From JAWLHA01 sp041690535 (GTDB taxonomy: Bacteria > Pseudomonadota > Gammaproteobacteria > Thiohalomonadales > Thiohalomonadaceae), in contig JAWLHA010000035.1 in NCBI GenBank assembly GCA_041690535.1, positions 1 to 45,556 of the forward strand: a DNA stretch of 45,556 nt, read 5' to 3'. How positions within the stretch are numbered: the stretch's first letter is position 1; every line of letters begins with the position of its first letter. A model generated the notes under the pieces. The model was not told where the DNA came from and made no database searches. It worked only from the letters and a program-made list of their open reading frames with translations. Positions 23,440-32,582 of the stretch are shown here, piece after piece. The translations under genes and the position numbers were made by a program.

Positions 23440-24059
23440 GGCGGTTTGTGTGGCTGCTCCTGCTGTGCCCTGCGCTGGTACTGGCCCAACCGGTGGAGCC
23501 GTCCCCCCGCTGGTCCCTGGAGCTCAAGGGTGGGCGGTTCTACCCCGATGTTGAGGAGTGGTCGCGTTTTTACGGCCAGGATTACGCCACCCAATTCGGC
23601 GTCGCGCTTGCCTACAAGGTGCATCGCCGATGGGAGCTCGGCCTGGCGGGCGAACGCATCAAGGATGAGGGGCGGGCCCTCGCACCGACCCAGGGGATCC
23701 TTACCGGGAACGTTACCTATGAGCTGTTCCCGCTGCATGCCTACCTGTTGTGGCGAGGCGTCTTCTCCGAGGAGCAGTGGCTGGTGCCCTACCTCGGTGG
23801 GGGGTGGACCCGGATGAATTACCGCCAGAGCATCGAGAATCAGGGGCGGGCGGAGGGGGCGGCCGACGGCTACCACCTGCGCGGCGGGGTGCAGCTCCTG
23901 CTGGATCGCATCGACCCGAGCGCCGCCAGGCGGGCGGCCCGCTCCATGGGGGTGCACAACACCTACTTCACCCTGGAGGCGATGCAGACGAGCGCGGAGA
24001 AGGGGGGCGTGGAGTTGGGAGGGGTGAGCTATCTGCTGGGGGTGCTGTTCGAGTTCTGA
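23436..24059 (+). CDS. Outer-membrane beta-barrel protein
   Basis: Protein of 207 aa with a signal peptide (MRRFVWLLLLCPALVLA) and amphipathic strands resembling small OmpA/OmpW-like barrels. It starts with WSLELKGGRFYPDVEEW and ends in Phe (GVLFEF), the usual barrel-assembly C-terminus. The ATG overlaps the previous stop (ATGA), so the two are translationally coupled. It might help export or anchor the CFI-box protein, but this is inference. Specific function unknown. Confidence 0.75.
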   Translation: MRRFVWLLLLCPALVLAQPVEPSPRWSLELKGGRFYPDVEEWSRFYGQDYATQFGVALAYKVHRRWELGLAGERIKDEGRALAPTQGILTGNVTYELFPLHAYLLWRGVFSEEQWLVPYLGGGWTRMNYRQSIENQGRAEGAADGYHLRGGVQLLLDRIDPSAARRAARSMGVHNTYFTLEAMQTSAEKGGVELGGVSYLLGVLFEF

Positions 24060-24085
24060 GGCCCCGGCCTCGCGTGTGCGTGCCG

Positions 24086-25696
24086 CTACTTTAGCAAGGC
24101 CTCAGTCTCCACCGCGTCGATTTGTTCCGGAGCCAGGTACTCGTTGGCGTATTGCTCATAGACCCTCTGGGCCACGAAGATGTCGAACAGGTCGGGATCG
24201 ATGTGCCCTTCGTGCTTCATGAACGCAAGGATGCGGAGCGACTCCGAGAGTTTCTTGCCTGGTTTGTAGGGGCGGTCCTTGGCGGTGAGTGCCTCGAAGA
24301 TGTCGGCGATGGCCATGATGCGCGCCTGCACCGACATCTGATCCCGGGTGAGCCCCTTCGGGTAGCCCATTCCGTCCACTCTCTCGTGGTGTCCGCCCGC
24401 ATACTCGGGCACATTCCTGAGGTGTTTCGGGAACGGGAGTGTCTCCAGCATTCTGATGGTGGCGACGATGTGGTGGTTGATCACCTCGCGCTCCTCGGGG
24501 GTGAGGGTGCCCTTGGGGATGTTGAGGTTCTGTACTTCATCGGCGGTGAGGAGCGGTTGCACCTTGCCCGTGCCATCGACCCAGGTGCGCAGCGCAATGG
24601 CCTCGACCCGTGCCCGATCCTCCTCTGACATGAACTCGCCCCCCTTGTTGGCGCGATGGAGGAAGGCCTGCTCGTTCGCAAGGTGGCGAAGGGTCGCCTG
24701 GTACTCGGCATGGGCGGCCTCATCGGCCGCCTCGCCCCGCTCCGCAGCCTCCAGCCTGCGGCGCAACCAGCGCAGCTCCGCATCGCGGCGGAGGATCTCG
24801 AAGCGGGAATCCACCACGTTGATGCGGTCATGGATGGTCTCCAGCTTGGTGGCCTTGTCCACCACGTACTCGGGGGTGACAATCTTGCCGCAGTCGTGCA
24901 GCCACGCCGCAATCTCCAGCTCGTAGCGATCCTGATCCGTCATTTTGAAATCCTTGAGCGCCCCTTCCGTGGTCCGGTGCGCCGCCTCCGCCAGCATCAT
25001 GGTGATGACCGGTACCCGCCGGCAGTGGCCGCCGGTGTAGGGGGATTTCTCGTCGATGGCGTTGGCGATGAGGTGGATCAGGGATTCGAACAGATTCTTC
25101 AGATCCTCGAGCAGGCGCCGGTTGGTCAGCGCGATGGCGGCCTGGGAGGCCAGCGCTTCGGCAAGGCGGCGGGACTCGGGGCTGAATGGGACAATGGCGC
25201 CGGTGCTCTCGTCCTGGGCATTGAGCAGCTGCAGCACCCCGATGATGTCCCCCTCGTGGTTCTTCATCGGCACGGTGAGAAACGATGTGGAGCGGTAGCC
25301 GGTCTTGCGGTCGAACTCCCGCGTTCCGGTGAAATCAAACCCCGCCGCATCGTAAGCGTCGGGGATATCGATGGTCCGGTCGTTCAGCACGGCGTGAGTG
25401 ACCACGTTGTGGTGGTTGGCGCTGCCGTCGGGGGCGTAGAGCGGAATCGGCGGGAAGGGCACCGGTTCACCGGTGGTGCCGCCCATGGCGAAGTTGAGGG
25501 AATCGGTGCGAAGGATCTCCATCCGCACGGTGCCGTCTTCCTGCACGGAGTAGAGCGTGCCGCCATCGGCATTGGTGATCGCCTTGGCGCCGAGCAGGAT
25601 CTGCTCAAGAAGCCGTTGGGTGTCGTGCTCGGTCGACAGGGCGATGCCCACCTCGGTGAGCTTCTCGATGCGCTGAACCAGGTCTCGCAGCGACAT
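24086..25696 (-). CDS. GAF/HD-GYP cyclic di-GMP phosphodiesterase
   Basis: Cytoplasmic protein of 536 aa. A GAF domain (about 10-195) senses a small ligand. The HD-GYP domain (about 205-520) has H224 in GGHCRR, H267/D268 in LHDCGK, HH 408-409 and the signature HHERVDGMGYP (436-446). Family members hydrolyse cyclic di-GMP. About 110 residues with coiled-coil character (about 286-395) are inserted between LHDCGK and INHH, as in one subgroup of these enzymes. I start it at the ATG at 25696; the longer open frame would cross the next gene's promoter. It lies near the diguanylate cyclase and could oppose it. Confidence 0.88.
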   Translation of the reverse strand: MSLRDLVQRIEKLTEVGIALSTEHDTQRLLEQILLGAKAITNADGGTLYSVQEDGTVRMEILRTDSLNFAMGGTTGEPVPFPPIPLYAPDGSANHHNVVTHAVLNDRTIDIPDAYDAAGFDFTGTREFDRKTGYRSTSFLTVPMKNHEGDIIGVLQLLNAQDESTGAIVPFSPESRRLAEALASQAAIALTNRRLLEDLKNLFESLIHLIANAIDEKSPYTGGHCRRVPVITMMLAEAAHRTTEGALKDFKMTDQDRYELEIAAWLHDCGKIVTPEYVVDKATKLETIHDRINVVDSRFEILRRDAELRWLRRRLEAAERGEAADEAAHAEYQATLRHLANEQAFLHRANKGGEFMSEEDRARVEAIALRTWVDGTGKVQPLLTADEVQNLNIPKGTLTPEEREVINHHIVATIRMLETLPFPKHLRNVPEYAGGHHERVDGMGYPKGLTRDQMSVQARIMAIADIFEALTAKDRPYKPGKKLSESLRILAFMKHEGHIDPDLFDIFVAQRVYEQYANEYLAPEQIDAVETEALLK

Positions 25697-25775
25697 ACCT
25701 GTGCTTCTCTTCGTCAAACGGGAGCTCAATTGTAAGTCGCCGGGTGCCGATAAGAAACGGTCGGCGCCCTCGAGT

Positions 25776-25804
25776 TTCGTCTCCTTTGGACCGCTGGCTA
25801 TAAT
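25776..25804 (+). promoter_or_regulatory. Promoter of the TPR/L,D-transpeptidase pair
   Basis: A perfect TATAAT -10 is at 25799-25804. The -35 (TTCGTC at 25776-25781, 17-base spacing) is poor. Transcription from about 25811 would rule out the far-upstream ATG at 25701 as the start of the next gene. Confidence 0.5.
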
Positions 25805-25841
25805 GGGCCTCCGTCGAAGCCAGGGTAACACCCGGATCAAC

Positions 25842-26996
25842 ATGGCCGTGCGCATACAGATGACAAGAGTGATCTTCGGCATCACCCTCGCCCTGCTCTC
25901 TGTCGGGGCGAGGGCCCTGCCGTTGGATGATGTTGCCCGGCACCTGTCGAGGGGCGAGCACAGAGAGGCGCTACGGCTGTTGGAGGGATTGGCCCCCGCG
26001 CAGCAGTCGGCGCCGGAAGTGCGCCTGATGCGGGCCTCCGCCCTCGCCGGCGGTGGCCGCGGGGACGATGCCATTGCCGTGCTGGAGAAGCTGGTGGATG
26101 AGCATCCGGCGCTCCCCGAGGCCTACAACAACCTTGCGGTGTTGTATGCCTCGCGCGGTGATCTCGAGCGGGCCAAGGGGCTTCTCGAAGAGGCCCTGCT
26201 GAGCGACGCGACCTATGGGCGGGTGTATGAGAACCTGCGCACGGTCTACCTTGAAATGGCGCGGCACTCTTACGTAAAGGCGTTGCGGATGGAGCAGGAG
26301 GGGCAGGGGGCACGTCTGCAGCCGCTGTTGCGGCTCTCCGGCGCCGGTCTGGCGGAGACGGCTGCAGCGCCGACCGCAGGTGGCGGGGCGGGTTCGCCGC
26401 GGCTCTCGCCCAAGCCGGCCGTCTCTGCCGACGAGACCAAAGCCGAGTCCGTCGCCGGCACGGCCCCCGCGGGGGCGGCTTCGGGCGGACGGGTCACGCC
26501 GGCCCCGGTGGCGGCGGCCCCGCCCACGACGACGCCGGCCCCGGAGGTGGTGGTGCGCGAGTCGGCGGCATCGTCGGACCCCGAAGTCACATCGGCAACC
26601 GCGCCTGAAGCGTCGCCCCCCGCGGGGGCTTTGGGAGGGGCGTCCAACACGGTGACGGACGCGCTCGAGCAGTGGGCCGCGGACTGGTCCAACCGCGATG
26701 CAGAAGCCTATTTGGCCCACTATACCGAAAGCTTTGTGCCCCGCGGGGGACAGAGCCGGGCGGCGTGGGCGGCCGAGCGGCGCGAGCGCATCACGCGTCC
26801 CGACTGGATTCGGGTGACCCTTGAGGAGATCCGCGTGGCACGAGAGTCCGCGAGTGCTGCCGTAGTCTATCTTTGGCAGACCTTCGAGTCCGACGGGTAT
26901 GCGGACAGGACGCGCAAGCGCTTCGACCTGGTGCGCCACGGCGACCGTTGGTTGATCGCGGCGGAACTGAACCTGGAAATTCAACGCATTCAATGA
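25842..26996 (+). CDS. TPR protein with NTF2-like (Cds6-type) C-terminal domain
   Basis: Exported protein of about 384 aa. A signal peptide (FGITLALLSVGARA) is followed by TPR-like helices (about 30-150; PEAYNNLAVLYASRGDLERAKGLLEEAL), an Ala/Pro-rich linker (about 165-275) and a C-terminal NTF2-like domain (about 280-384; ALEQWAADWSNRDAEAYLAHY). The same C-terminal domain type occurs in the L,D-transpeptidase encoded next. The stop overlaps the next ATG (ATGA). A role in envelope or peptidoglycan assembly is suggested by the partner; the exact function is unknown. The start could also be the ATG at 25860. Confidence 0.75.
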   Translation: MAVRIQMTRVIFGITLALLSVGARALPLDDVARHLSRGEHREALRLLEGLAPAQQSAPEVRLMRASALAGGGRGDDAIAVLEKLVDEHPALPEAYNNLAVLYASRGDLERAKGLLEEALLSDATYGRVYENLRTVYLEMARHSYVKALRMEQEGQGARLQPLLRLSGAGLAETAAAPTAGGGAGSPRLSPKPAVSADETKAESVAGTAPAGAASGGRVTPAPVAAAPPTTTPAPEVVVRESAASSDPEVTSATAPEASPPAGALGGASNTVTDALEQWAADWSNRDAEAYLAHYTESFVPRGGQSRAAWAAERRERITRPDWIRVTLEEIRVARESASAAVVYLWQTFESDGYADRTRKRFDLVRHGDRWLIAAELNLEIQRIQ

Positions 26997-28312
26997 GACG
27001 AATCATTGCGGCAGCCTTGGGGCTCGCCATTTCGGTGTGGGCCGGTGCAACGCCGCTGCCGGGGGCTGTGGCGGAAAGTGTGGATGCGCCGGCGCTGGCT
27101 GCCCCTTCGGAGCTGGCTCTGCTGGCCGCCGCCGACCGCTCCCTCTACTCCCAGGCCCTCTCCCGCTTGGCCTCCCGCCTCGCGAACTACCCGGAGGACT
27201 ATGAGGCCAGCCTCCTCAAGAGCCTGGTGCTGTTCAAGTCGGGGGAGTGGCGCGAGGCCTTCGAGGAGTTGCGCAGCCTCACCCGCCGGGCCCCGAACTT
27301 TCACTTGGCCCACCTGATCCATGGCGACCTCCTTCTGGCCCAGGCGCGTCCCGTTACCGGGATCGGCGCGGGGCCGCGCATGGCGGGCCTGAGCGACGGC
27401 GGCATCATGCCGTTGCGCAGCGAGGCGGAAGTGCGGCTGAAGGCCTACCTGGACACCATCCCCGGGGGCCGTTTGCCCCGACCGCTGCTCGCCCTGGGCG
27501 CACGCAGTGAGATGGCCATCGTGGTGGACAAGAGGGTGCACCGGCTCTACGTCTATCGGACGGAGCCGGGGGCGGTCATGCCTCGTCTGGTGCAGGACTT
27601 CTACGTCAGCACCGGAAAGCTGGATGGAAACAAACAGAGCAGCGGTGATCTGCGCACCCCCGAGGGGGTCTATTTCGTTACCGGCCACATTCCGGGTGAG
27701 AAGCTGCCGGAGAAGTATGGGATCGGCGCATTTCCCCTCGACTATCCCAATGCACTCGACCGCCGCCAGGGCAAGACCGGGTATGGCATCTGGCTGCACG
27801 GCACGGATGATCTCTACTACAGCCGCCCGCCCCTGGACAGCGAGGGCTGTGTGGTCCTGCCCAACATCGACTTGCGGGCCGTCAGCGCCTATCTGGAACC
27901 CGGCACCCCGGTGGTGATTGCCGATGGGGTGGAGTGGCTGGAGCAGGAGCAGTGGCTGAGGCTGCGTAACGAACTCCTCAAGGCGGTCGAGACCTGGCGG
28001 GCCGACTGGGAAGGGCGGGATGTGGAGCGCTACCTCGGGCACTACGCCACGGATTTCTGGAGCGGGGCCTCCGACCTGGGTCGGTGGAGCCGGCACAAGC
28101 GGGCGGTATTCCAGGGCAAGAGCTTTCAGCAGGTGCGCCTGGAGGAGCTGTCGGTCTTCGCCTATCCCTCTGACGCCACGGGCCGGGAGTTGGCCCTGGT
28201 GCGGTTCCGGCAGGACTACCGCTCCAACAACTTCAACAGCCGCATGGCCAAGCAACTCTACCTGGTGAAAGAGGCGGGCGTGTGGCGCATTCTGCACGAA
28301 GGGGCGCCGTGA
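26993..28312 (+). CDS. L,D-transpeptidase (YkuD) with NTF2-like C-terminal domain
   Basis: Periplasmic enzyme of 439 aa expected to make 3-3 cross-links in, or attach proteins to, peptidoglycan. After a signal peptide comes a helical part (about 35-165) and the YkuD domain (about 173-312), with the catalytic pattern HGTDD (H269) and SEGCVVLP (C286). A C-terminal NTF2-like domain (about 325-439; AVETWRADWEGRDVERYLGHY) matches that of the upstream TPR protein and of Cds6-family transpeptidases. It is translationally coupled to the TPR gene by ATGA. Confidence 0.9.
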   Translation: MRRIIAAALGLAISVWAGATPLPGAVAESVDAPALAAPSELALLAAADRSLYSQALSRLASRLANYPEDYEASLLKSLVLFKSGEWREAFEELRSLTRRAPNFHLAHLIHGDLLLAQARPVTGIGAGPRMAGLSDGGIMPLRSEAEVRLKAYLDTIPGGRLPRPLLALGARSEMAIVVDKRVHRLYVYRTEPGAVMPRLVQDFYVSTGKLDGNKQSSGDLRTPEGVYFVTGHIPGEKLPEKYGIGAFPLDYPNALDRRQGKTGYGIWLHGTDDLYYSRPPLDSEGCVVLPNIDLRAVSAYLEPGTPVVIADGVEWLEQEQWLRLRNELLKAVETWRADWEGRDVERYLGHYATDFWSGASDLGRWSRHKRAVFQGKSFQQVRLEELSVFAYPSDATGRELALVRFRQDYRSNNFNSRMAKQLYLVKEAGVWRILHEGAP

Positions 28313-28319
28313 CCCTGGG

Positions 28320-28350
28320 GGCTGGTCGTTGGTCGTTAGTCGTTGGTCGG
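28320..28350. repeat. GGTCGTT reiteration after the L,D-transpeptidase
   Basis: Four imperfect repeats of the word GGTCGTT/AGTCGTT occur in 31 bases, right after the stop. Similar word tracts lie at 43854-43880 and 44353-44385. The rest of the gap to lipA (28532) shows one short stem, GCACC/GGTGC, and nothing else. Confidence 0.5.
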
Positions 28351-28531
28351 CGTGCTCTGATCCCTCATCCCCCTACCGGCAAAGGCAGTCACGCGGCCGA
28401 AGGATGCACCTCGCGGGTGCGCCTTCAGCCGCGCTGAACGGCGTCGGGTGATGTGAGGCAGCTTCGCCACCTGAGCTGCGGAAAGGCCGGTGCGGCGGGT
28501 TCGGCCCGAGCCGGTGCAGGCGGATCGCAGC

Positions 28532-29476
28532 CTATGAAATCTCCTCCCCGGCCGCCTGCAGCTCCGCGTGATAGGAGGAGCGCACCATGGGGCCGCTGGC
28601 CACCTTCGCAAAGCCCAGGCGCTTGGCAATGATCCGCAACTCCTCGAACTCCTCGGGCGGCACGTAGCGCTCCACCGGCAGGTGGTGACGGCTGGGCTGC
28701 AGGTATTGGCCGAGGGTCAGGTTGTCGCAGCCGTGGGCGCGCAAATCCTCCAGCACCTGGACGATCTCCTCGGGCGACTCCCCAAGCCCCAGCATGATCC
28801 CTGATTTTGTGGGCACGTCCGGGCGCATCGCCTTGTAGCGGCGGATCAGCTCCAGCGAACCGGCGTAGTCGGCCCCGGGGCGCGCCTGGCGGTAGAGCCG
28901 CGGCACCGTTTCCAGGTTGTGGTTGAAGACATCCGGCGGGGTCTCCACCAGGATCTCCAAGGCTTGATCCTCCCGCCCGCGGAAGTCGGGCACCAGGATC
29001 TCGATGGAGAGCTCCGGCACGCTCGCCCGCAAGGCCCGGATACAGGCACTGAAGTGGGCCGCACCGCCATCACGCAGGTCGTCACGGTCCACGGAGGTGA
29101 TGACCACGAAACGCAGGCCCATGGCCTTGACCGTTTCGGCGAGATTGCGGGGCTCCTCGGGGTCGAGGGGGGCGGGCCGGCCGTGGGCCACGTCGCAGAA
29201 CGGGCAGCGCCGGGTGCAGATGTCGCCCATGATCATGAAGGTGGCAGTGCCCTTGTGGAAGCACTCCCCCAGGTTGGGGCAGGCGGCCTCTTCGCAGACC
29301 GTGTGCAGCTTGTGTTCGCGCAAGATCCCCTTGAGCCGCGCAATCTGCGGCCCGGCCGGGGCCTTGGCGCGGATCCACTTGGGCTTGCGCAGCGGCTCCC
29401 TGGGCACCACCTTGATGGGAATGCGGGCGGTCTTGCTGGCCCCTTTCAAGGGGTTGCGTGGTTTGCTGTCACTCAT
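28532..29476 (-). CDS. lipA: Lipoyl synthase
   Basis: Radical-SAM enzyme that inserts two sulfurs into protein-bound octanoyl groups to make lipoate. The protein has 314 aa (E. coli 321). The auxiliary-cluster motif CEEAACPNLGEC gives C61, C66 and C72. The radical-SAM motif CTRRCPFC gives C87, C91 and C94. The C-terminal SGPMVRSSYHA provides the conserved Ser. The ATG at 29476 lies inside lipB (8-base overlap), so LipB (octanoyl transfer) and LipA (sulfur insertion) are translated from one message. Confidence 0.97.
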   Translation of the reverse strand: MSDSKPRNPLKGASKTARIPIKVVPREPLRKPKWIRAKAPAGPQIARLKGILREHKLHTVCEEAACPNLGECFHKGTATFMIMGDICTRRCPFCDVAHGRPAPLDPEEPRNLAETVKAMGLRFVVITSVDRDDLRDGGAAHFSACIRALRASVPELSIEILVPDFRGREDQALEILVETPPDVFNHNLETVPRLYRQARPGADYAGSLELIRRYKAMRPDVPTKSGIMLGLGESPEEIVQVLEDLRAHGCDNLTLGQYLQPSRHHLPVERYVPPEEFEELRIIAKRLGFAKVASGPMVRSSYHAELQAAGEEIS

Positions 29477-30146
29477 GGCGGGTTCCGTTGTCCTCGGGCT
29501 CGGGGAGTATACCCTCCGCCTCTGCGGGCGGCCCATAGCCCAGTTCAAGGGCCAGCAGCCGGCCGATTTGCGGTCCCAGGGTTTCGGCTGTCCCCGACAG
29601 ACCCAAATCCCGCAGCTGGGTGACGGCCATGCCGGCATGGCCACAGGGGTTGATGCGGCGAAACGGCTCCAGATCCATCTCCACGTTCAGGCTCAGACCG
29701 TGATAGCAGCAGCCGCGACGCACCCGCAGCCCGAGGGAGGCGATCTTGGCCCCTTGGACGTAGACGCCCGGGGCATCCTGGCGGGCGTAGGCCTCGACGC
29801 CCCCCTCTTGCAGCAGTCGAATCACCGCCCGCTCCATCGCAGCCACGGTCGGGCGCACCCCCAGACCCCGGCGGCGCAGGTCCAGAAGGAGGTAGGCTAT
29901 GAGCTGTCCGGGACCGTGGTAGGTCACCTGTCCGCCGCGATCCACTTGCACCACCGGAATATCGCCAGGGGCGATCAGGTGCTCCGGCTTTCCGTTCAGG
30001 CCCAGCGTGAACACCCCAGGGTGCTCCACCAGCCAGAGCTCGTCCGCAGTGGCCGGGCCACGTGCCTCGGTGAAGCGCCGCATGGCATCCCAGACCGGCT
30101 GGTAGGGCTGTCGCCCCAGCCGGCGCATGTAAAAACTCTCCGGCAT
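29469..30146 (-). CDS. lipB: Octanoyl-[acyl-carrier-protein]:protein octanoyltransferase
   Basis: Transfers octanoyl from ACP to lipoyl domains. The protein has 225 aa (E. coli 213). The conserved GGQVTYHGPGQL block is at 71-82, with catalytic K134 (GAKIASLGLRV) and C168 (NPCGHAGM). The start is one base after the ybeD stop. The last eight bases overlap lipA. Confidence 0.96.
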   Translation of the reverse strand: MPESFYMRRLGRQPYQPVWDAMRRFTEARGPATADELWLVEHPGVFTLGLNGKPEHLIAPGDIPVVQVDRGGQVTYHGPGQLIAYLLLDLRRRGLGVRPTVAAMERAVIRLLQEGGVEAYARQDAPGVYVQGAKIASLGLRVRRGCCYHGLSLNVEMDLEPFRRINPCGHAGMAVTQLRDLGLSGTAETLGPQIGRLLALELGYGPPAEAEGILPEPEDNGTRHE

Positions 30147-30147
30147 C

Positions 30148-30417
30148 TCAGAGCGCCATCACCACTTTGTCACAGGCGGTGATGTCCCGGTAGATGGCAT
30201 CCAGCTGCTCCTGGCTCGTGGCGCGGACCGTCACCGTGACCGAAAGGTAGTTGCCCCCCCGGCTTGCGCGGAGAGAAATCGCCCCCTCACTTAGATCGGG
30301 AACGTGGCGGCGCACGAGGGCGATCACCTCGGTATCGAAATCCTCCCCTGACCGCCCCATGATCTTGATGGGGAAGTCGCAGGGAAACTCAAGAAGGGTG
30401 GGCCCTTGTTCACTCAT
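30148..30417 (-). CDS. ybeD: DUF493 family protein YbeD
   Basis: Small 89-aa alpha/beta (ACT/ferredoxin-like) protein of the YbeD family, with the pattern LLEFPCDFPIKIMG at the start and YRDITACDKVVMAL at the end, both conserved. Its biochemical role is not settled; it is usually encoded next to lipB. Start ATG at 30417. Confidence 0.93.
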   Translation of the reverse strand: MSEQGPTLLEFPCDFPIKIMGRSGEDFDTEVIALVRRHVPDLSEGAISLRASRGGNYLSVTVTVRATSQEQLDAIYRDITACDKVVMAL

Positions 30418-30476
30418 AACGTCGTCTCCCGGGCCATCCGGCCGGCGTGCAGTTCTCTGCTCGGTGGAATGGGGTG

Positions 30477-31355
30477 TCAGTCGCGCGTTCCGGCGCGGAA
30501 TTCTGCCTTGTACTGCTGGTAGAGCAGCAGCACGCGCTCGCCGATGGGACCGGGACTCCCGCTGCCCACGGGTTGGCCATCGAGCCGGATGACCGGGAGC
30601 AGATCCCGGGTGGAGCTGGTAACCCAAATCTCGTCGGCGGATCGCAGCTGCTCGGCGGTGATGTCCCGCTCCTCGCAGGGGATCGCGTGTGAGGCACAGA
30701 GCTCCACGATCAGGTCCCGGGTGGTCCCCGGCAGCAGCAGGTTGCTCTTGGGCGGTGTGGCCACGGTCCCCTGTGCCACCACGAACACGTTGGCGGCGAC
30801 CGCCTCGGTGACCAATCCGTCCCGCAGCATGATGGCCTCGGCGGCCCCCCGATCGATGGCCTCCTGGCGCAGCAGAATATTGGGAAGCAGGGCAATGGAC
30901 TTGATGCTGCACAGCTTCCAGCGAATATCCTCCACCGTGATGGCGCTGATCCCGCGGCGCAGCTCTCCTGGGACCTCTTCCAAGGGGGAACTCATGGCGA
31001 ACACGGTGGGGTGGATCGACGCGGGAAAGGCGTGGTCGCGCCGGGCCGCACCGCGGGTCACCTGCAAATAGAGGGACTGATCGCCTCCGCCGTTTTCCGC
31101 CACTAGGCGGAGCAGGCACTCGCGCCACTGGCCATGGGTGAGGGGATTGGCCAGTCGGATTCCGGCCAGGCTGGCATCCAGTCGGCGCAGGTGCTCTTCC
31201 AGGCGGAACGGGCGCGCGCCGTAGACGGGAATCACCTCATAGACGCCATCCCCGAAGACGAAGCCCCGGTCCAGAACCGATACCTTCGCCTCCGGGGTGG
31301 GGAGGAACTGGCCGTTCAGGTAGACGATGCCGCCGTATCCCTCTTCGCACGCCAT
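30477..31355 (-). CDS. dat: Class IV PLP aminotransferase, probable D-amino-acid transaminase
   Basis: Cytoplasmic PLP enzyme of 292 aa. The fold-type IV start VYLNGQF and the VLDRGFVFGDGVYEVIPVY block (about 27-46) are followed by PLP lysine K152 in the CSIKSIALLPNIL motif typical of D-amino-acid transaminases, and by the phosphate-cup segment EIWVTSSTRDLLPV. It probably supplies D-Ala or D-Glu for peptidoglycan, consistent with its place between dacA and ybeD in a cell-wall operon. Branched-chain or aminodeoxychorismate-lyase activity is less likely. Confidence 0.87.
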   Translation of the reverse strand: MACEEGYGGIVYLNGQFLPTPEAKVSVLDRGFVFGDGVYEVIPVYGARPFRLEEHLRRLDASLAGIRLANPLTHGQWRECLLRLVAENGGGDQSLYLQVTRGAARRDHAFPASIHPTVFAMSSPLEEVPGELRRGISAITVEDIRWKLCSIKSIALLPNILLRQEAIDRGAAEAIMLRDGLVTEAVAANVFVVAQGTVATPPKSNLLLPGTTRDLIVELCASHAIPCEERDITAEQLRSADEIWVTSSTRDLLPVIRLDGQPVGSGSPGPIGERVLLLYQQYKAEFRAGTRD

Positions 31356-31430
31356 GGTCCGATCTCGCAGTGTTGTCTCCAGATGGGGGCGGCAGCCCTT
31401 CGGTTCAATGGCGCGTTGCTGCCCTCGCGG

Positions 31431-32582
31431 TTACTGAACCAGTAGCATGAAGTGATCGACCACCTGGCGCCAGAGGCTCCCCTCCCGCACATCCTCGAGT
31501 GCCACCAGCGGGTGTTCGGCGAGCAGCTGTTCGCCCAGTCGCACCTCCACCCGCCCAAGCGGATCCCCCTTTCGGGTCGGGGCCACGATGGTCTTGTCTA
31601 CGGTCATGGCGGCCTTGAGGGCGCCATAGCGGCCCCGGGGCACGGTGACGTACAGCTCGTTCTGCAGGCCGAGCCCGACTTGTTCGGCTTCGCCCTTCCA
31701 GATCCGCAGCTGCTTGAGCGGCTCATGGGCGGCATACAACCGGTGGGTTTCGTAGAAGCGATAGCCGTAGTCCAGCAGTTTCTGGCTCTCCTGGGCTCGG
31801 GCGTTCTCGCTGCCCGCACCCATCACCACGGAGATGAGCCGCATTCCGTTGCGTTCCGCGGAGGAGACCAGGCAGTAGCCTGCGGACTGGGTGTGGCCGG
31901 TCTTGATGCCGTCCACGCTCTCGTCACGCCACAGCAGCAGGTTGCGATTGTGCTGCTTGATGTTGTTAAAGGTATACTCCTTCTGCGAGTACCACTTATA
32001 GTGCTCTGGAAACTCGCGCACCAGGGCCGCGGCAAGGCGCGCCATGTCCCGCGGGGTGGAGTAGTGTTCTTTTCCCGGCAGCCCGGTGCTGTTGGTGAAA
32101 TTCGACCCACTCATGCCCAGCTTCTGTGCATGGGCATTCATCAGGGGGACAAAGGCATCCTCGCTTCCGGCCACGGATTCGGCGAGCGCTACACTGGCAT
32201 CGTTGCCTGACTGGACGATCAAGCCCTTGAGCAACTCACGGACGCTCACCCGCGAGTCCACCTCGATGAACATCCGTGACCCGGGCATGCGCCACGCCTT
32301 TTCGCTCACCCGAACCATGTCGTCCAGCCGGAGTTGACCGCCCCTCAGCTCCTGAAACACCACGTAGGCGGTCATCATCTTGGTGAGGCTCGCCGGTTCC
32401 ATGCGCTCGTCGGCCTTGCTCTCGGCCAGCACCCGCCCGCTTTGGAAGTCCTGGAGGATGAATCCGCTCGCCTTGATGTCCGGCGGGGCGGGGACGAACC
32501 CTTCGGTGGCGGCGAAGGCCGGGCGCGTGGCCACGGTGACGGAAAGCAGCAGAGTCAGAGCGATAAGTCGTAGAACAATCAT
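31431..32582 (-). CDS. dacA: D-alanyl-D-alanine carboxypeptidase (PBP5/6 type)
   Basis: Periplasmic enzyme of 383 aa that trims the terminal D-Ala from peptidoglycan pentapeptides. A signal peptide is followed by the active-site motif SLTK (S65, K68), SGN (125-127) and KTG (227-229). The PBP5 C-terminal beta domain follows, then an amphipathic membrane-anchoring helix at the end (LWRQVVDHFMLLVQ). I start it at the ATG at 32582; a TTG eleven codons earlier has no signal-peptide logic. Confidence 0.96.
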   Translation of the reverse strand: MIVLRLIALTLLLSVTVATRPAFAATEGFVPAPPDIKASGFILQDFQSGRVLAESKADERMEPASLTKMMTAYVVFQELRGGQLRLDDMVRVSEKAWRMPGSRMFIEVDSRVSVRELLKGLIVQSGNDASVALAESVAGSEDAFVPLMNAHAQKLGMSGSNFTNSTGLPGKEHYSTPRDMARLAAALVREFPEHYKWYSQKEYTFNNIKQHNRNLLLWRDESVDGIKTGHTQSAGYCLVSSAERNGMRLISVVMGAGSENARAQESQKLLDYGYRFYETHRLYAAHEPLKQLRIWKGEAEQVGLGLQNELYVTVPRGRYGALKAAMTVDKTIVAPTRKGDPLGRVEVRLGEQLLAEHPLVALEDVREGSLWRQVVDHFMLLVQ

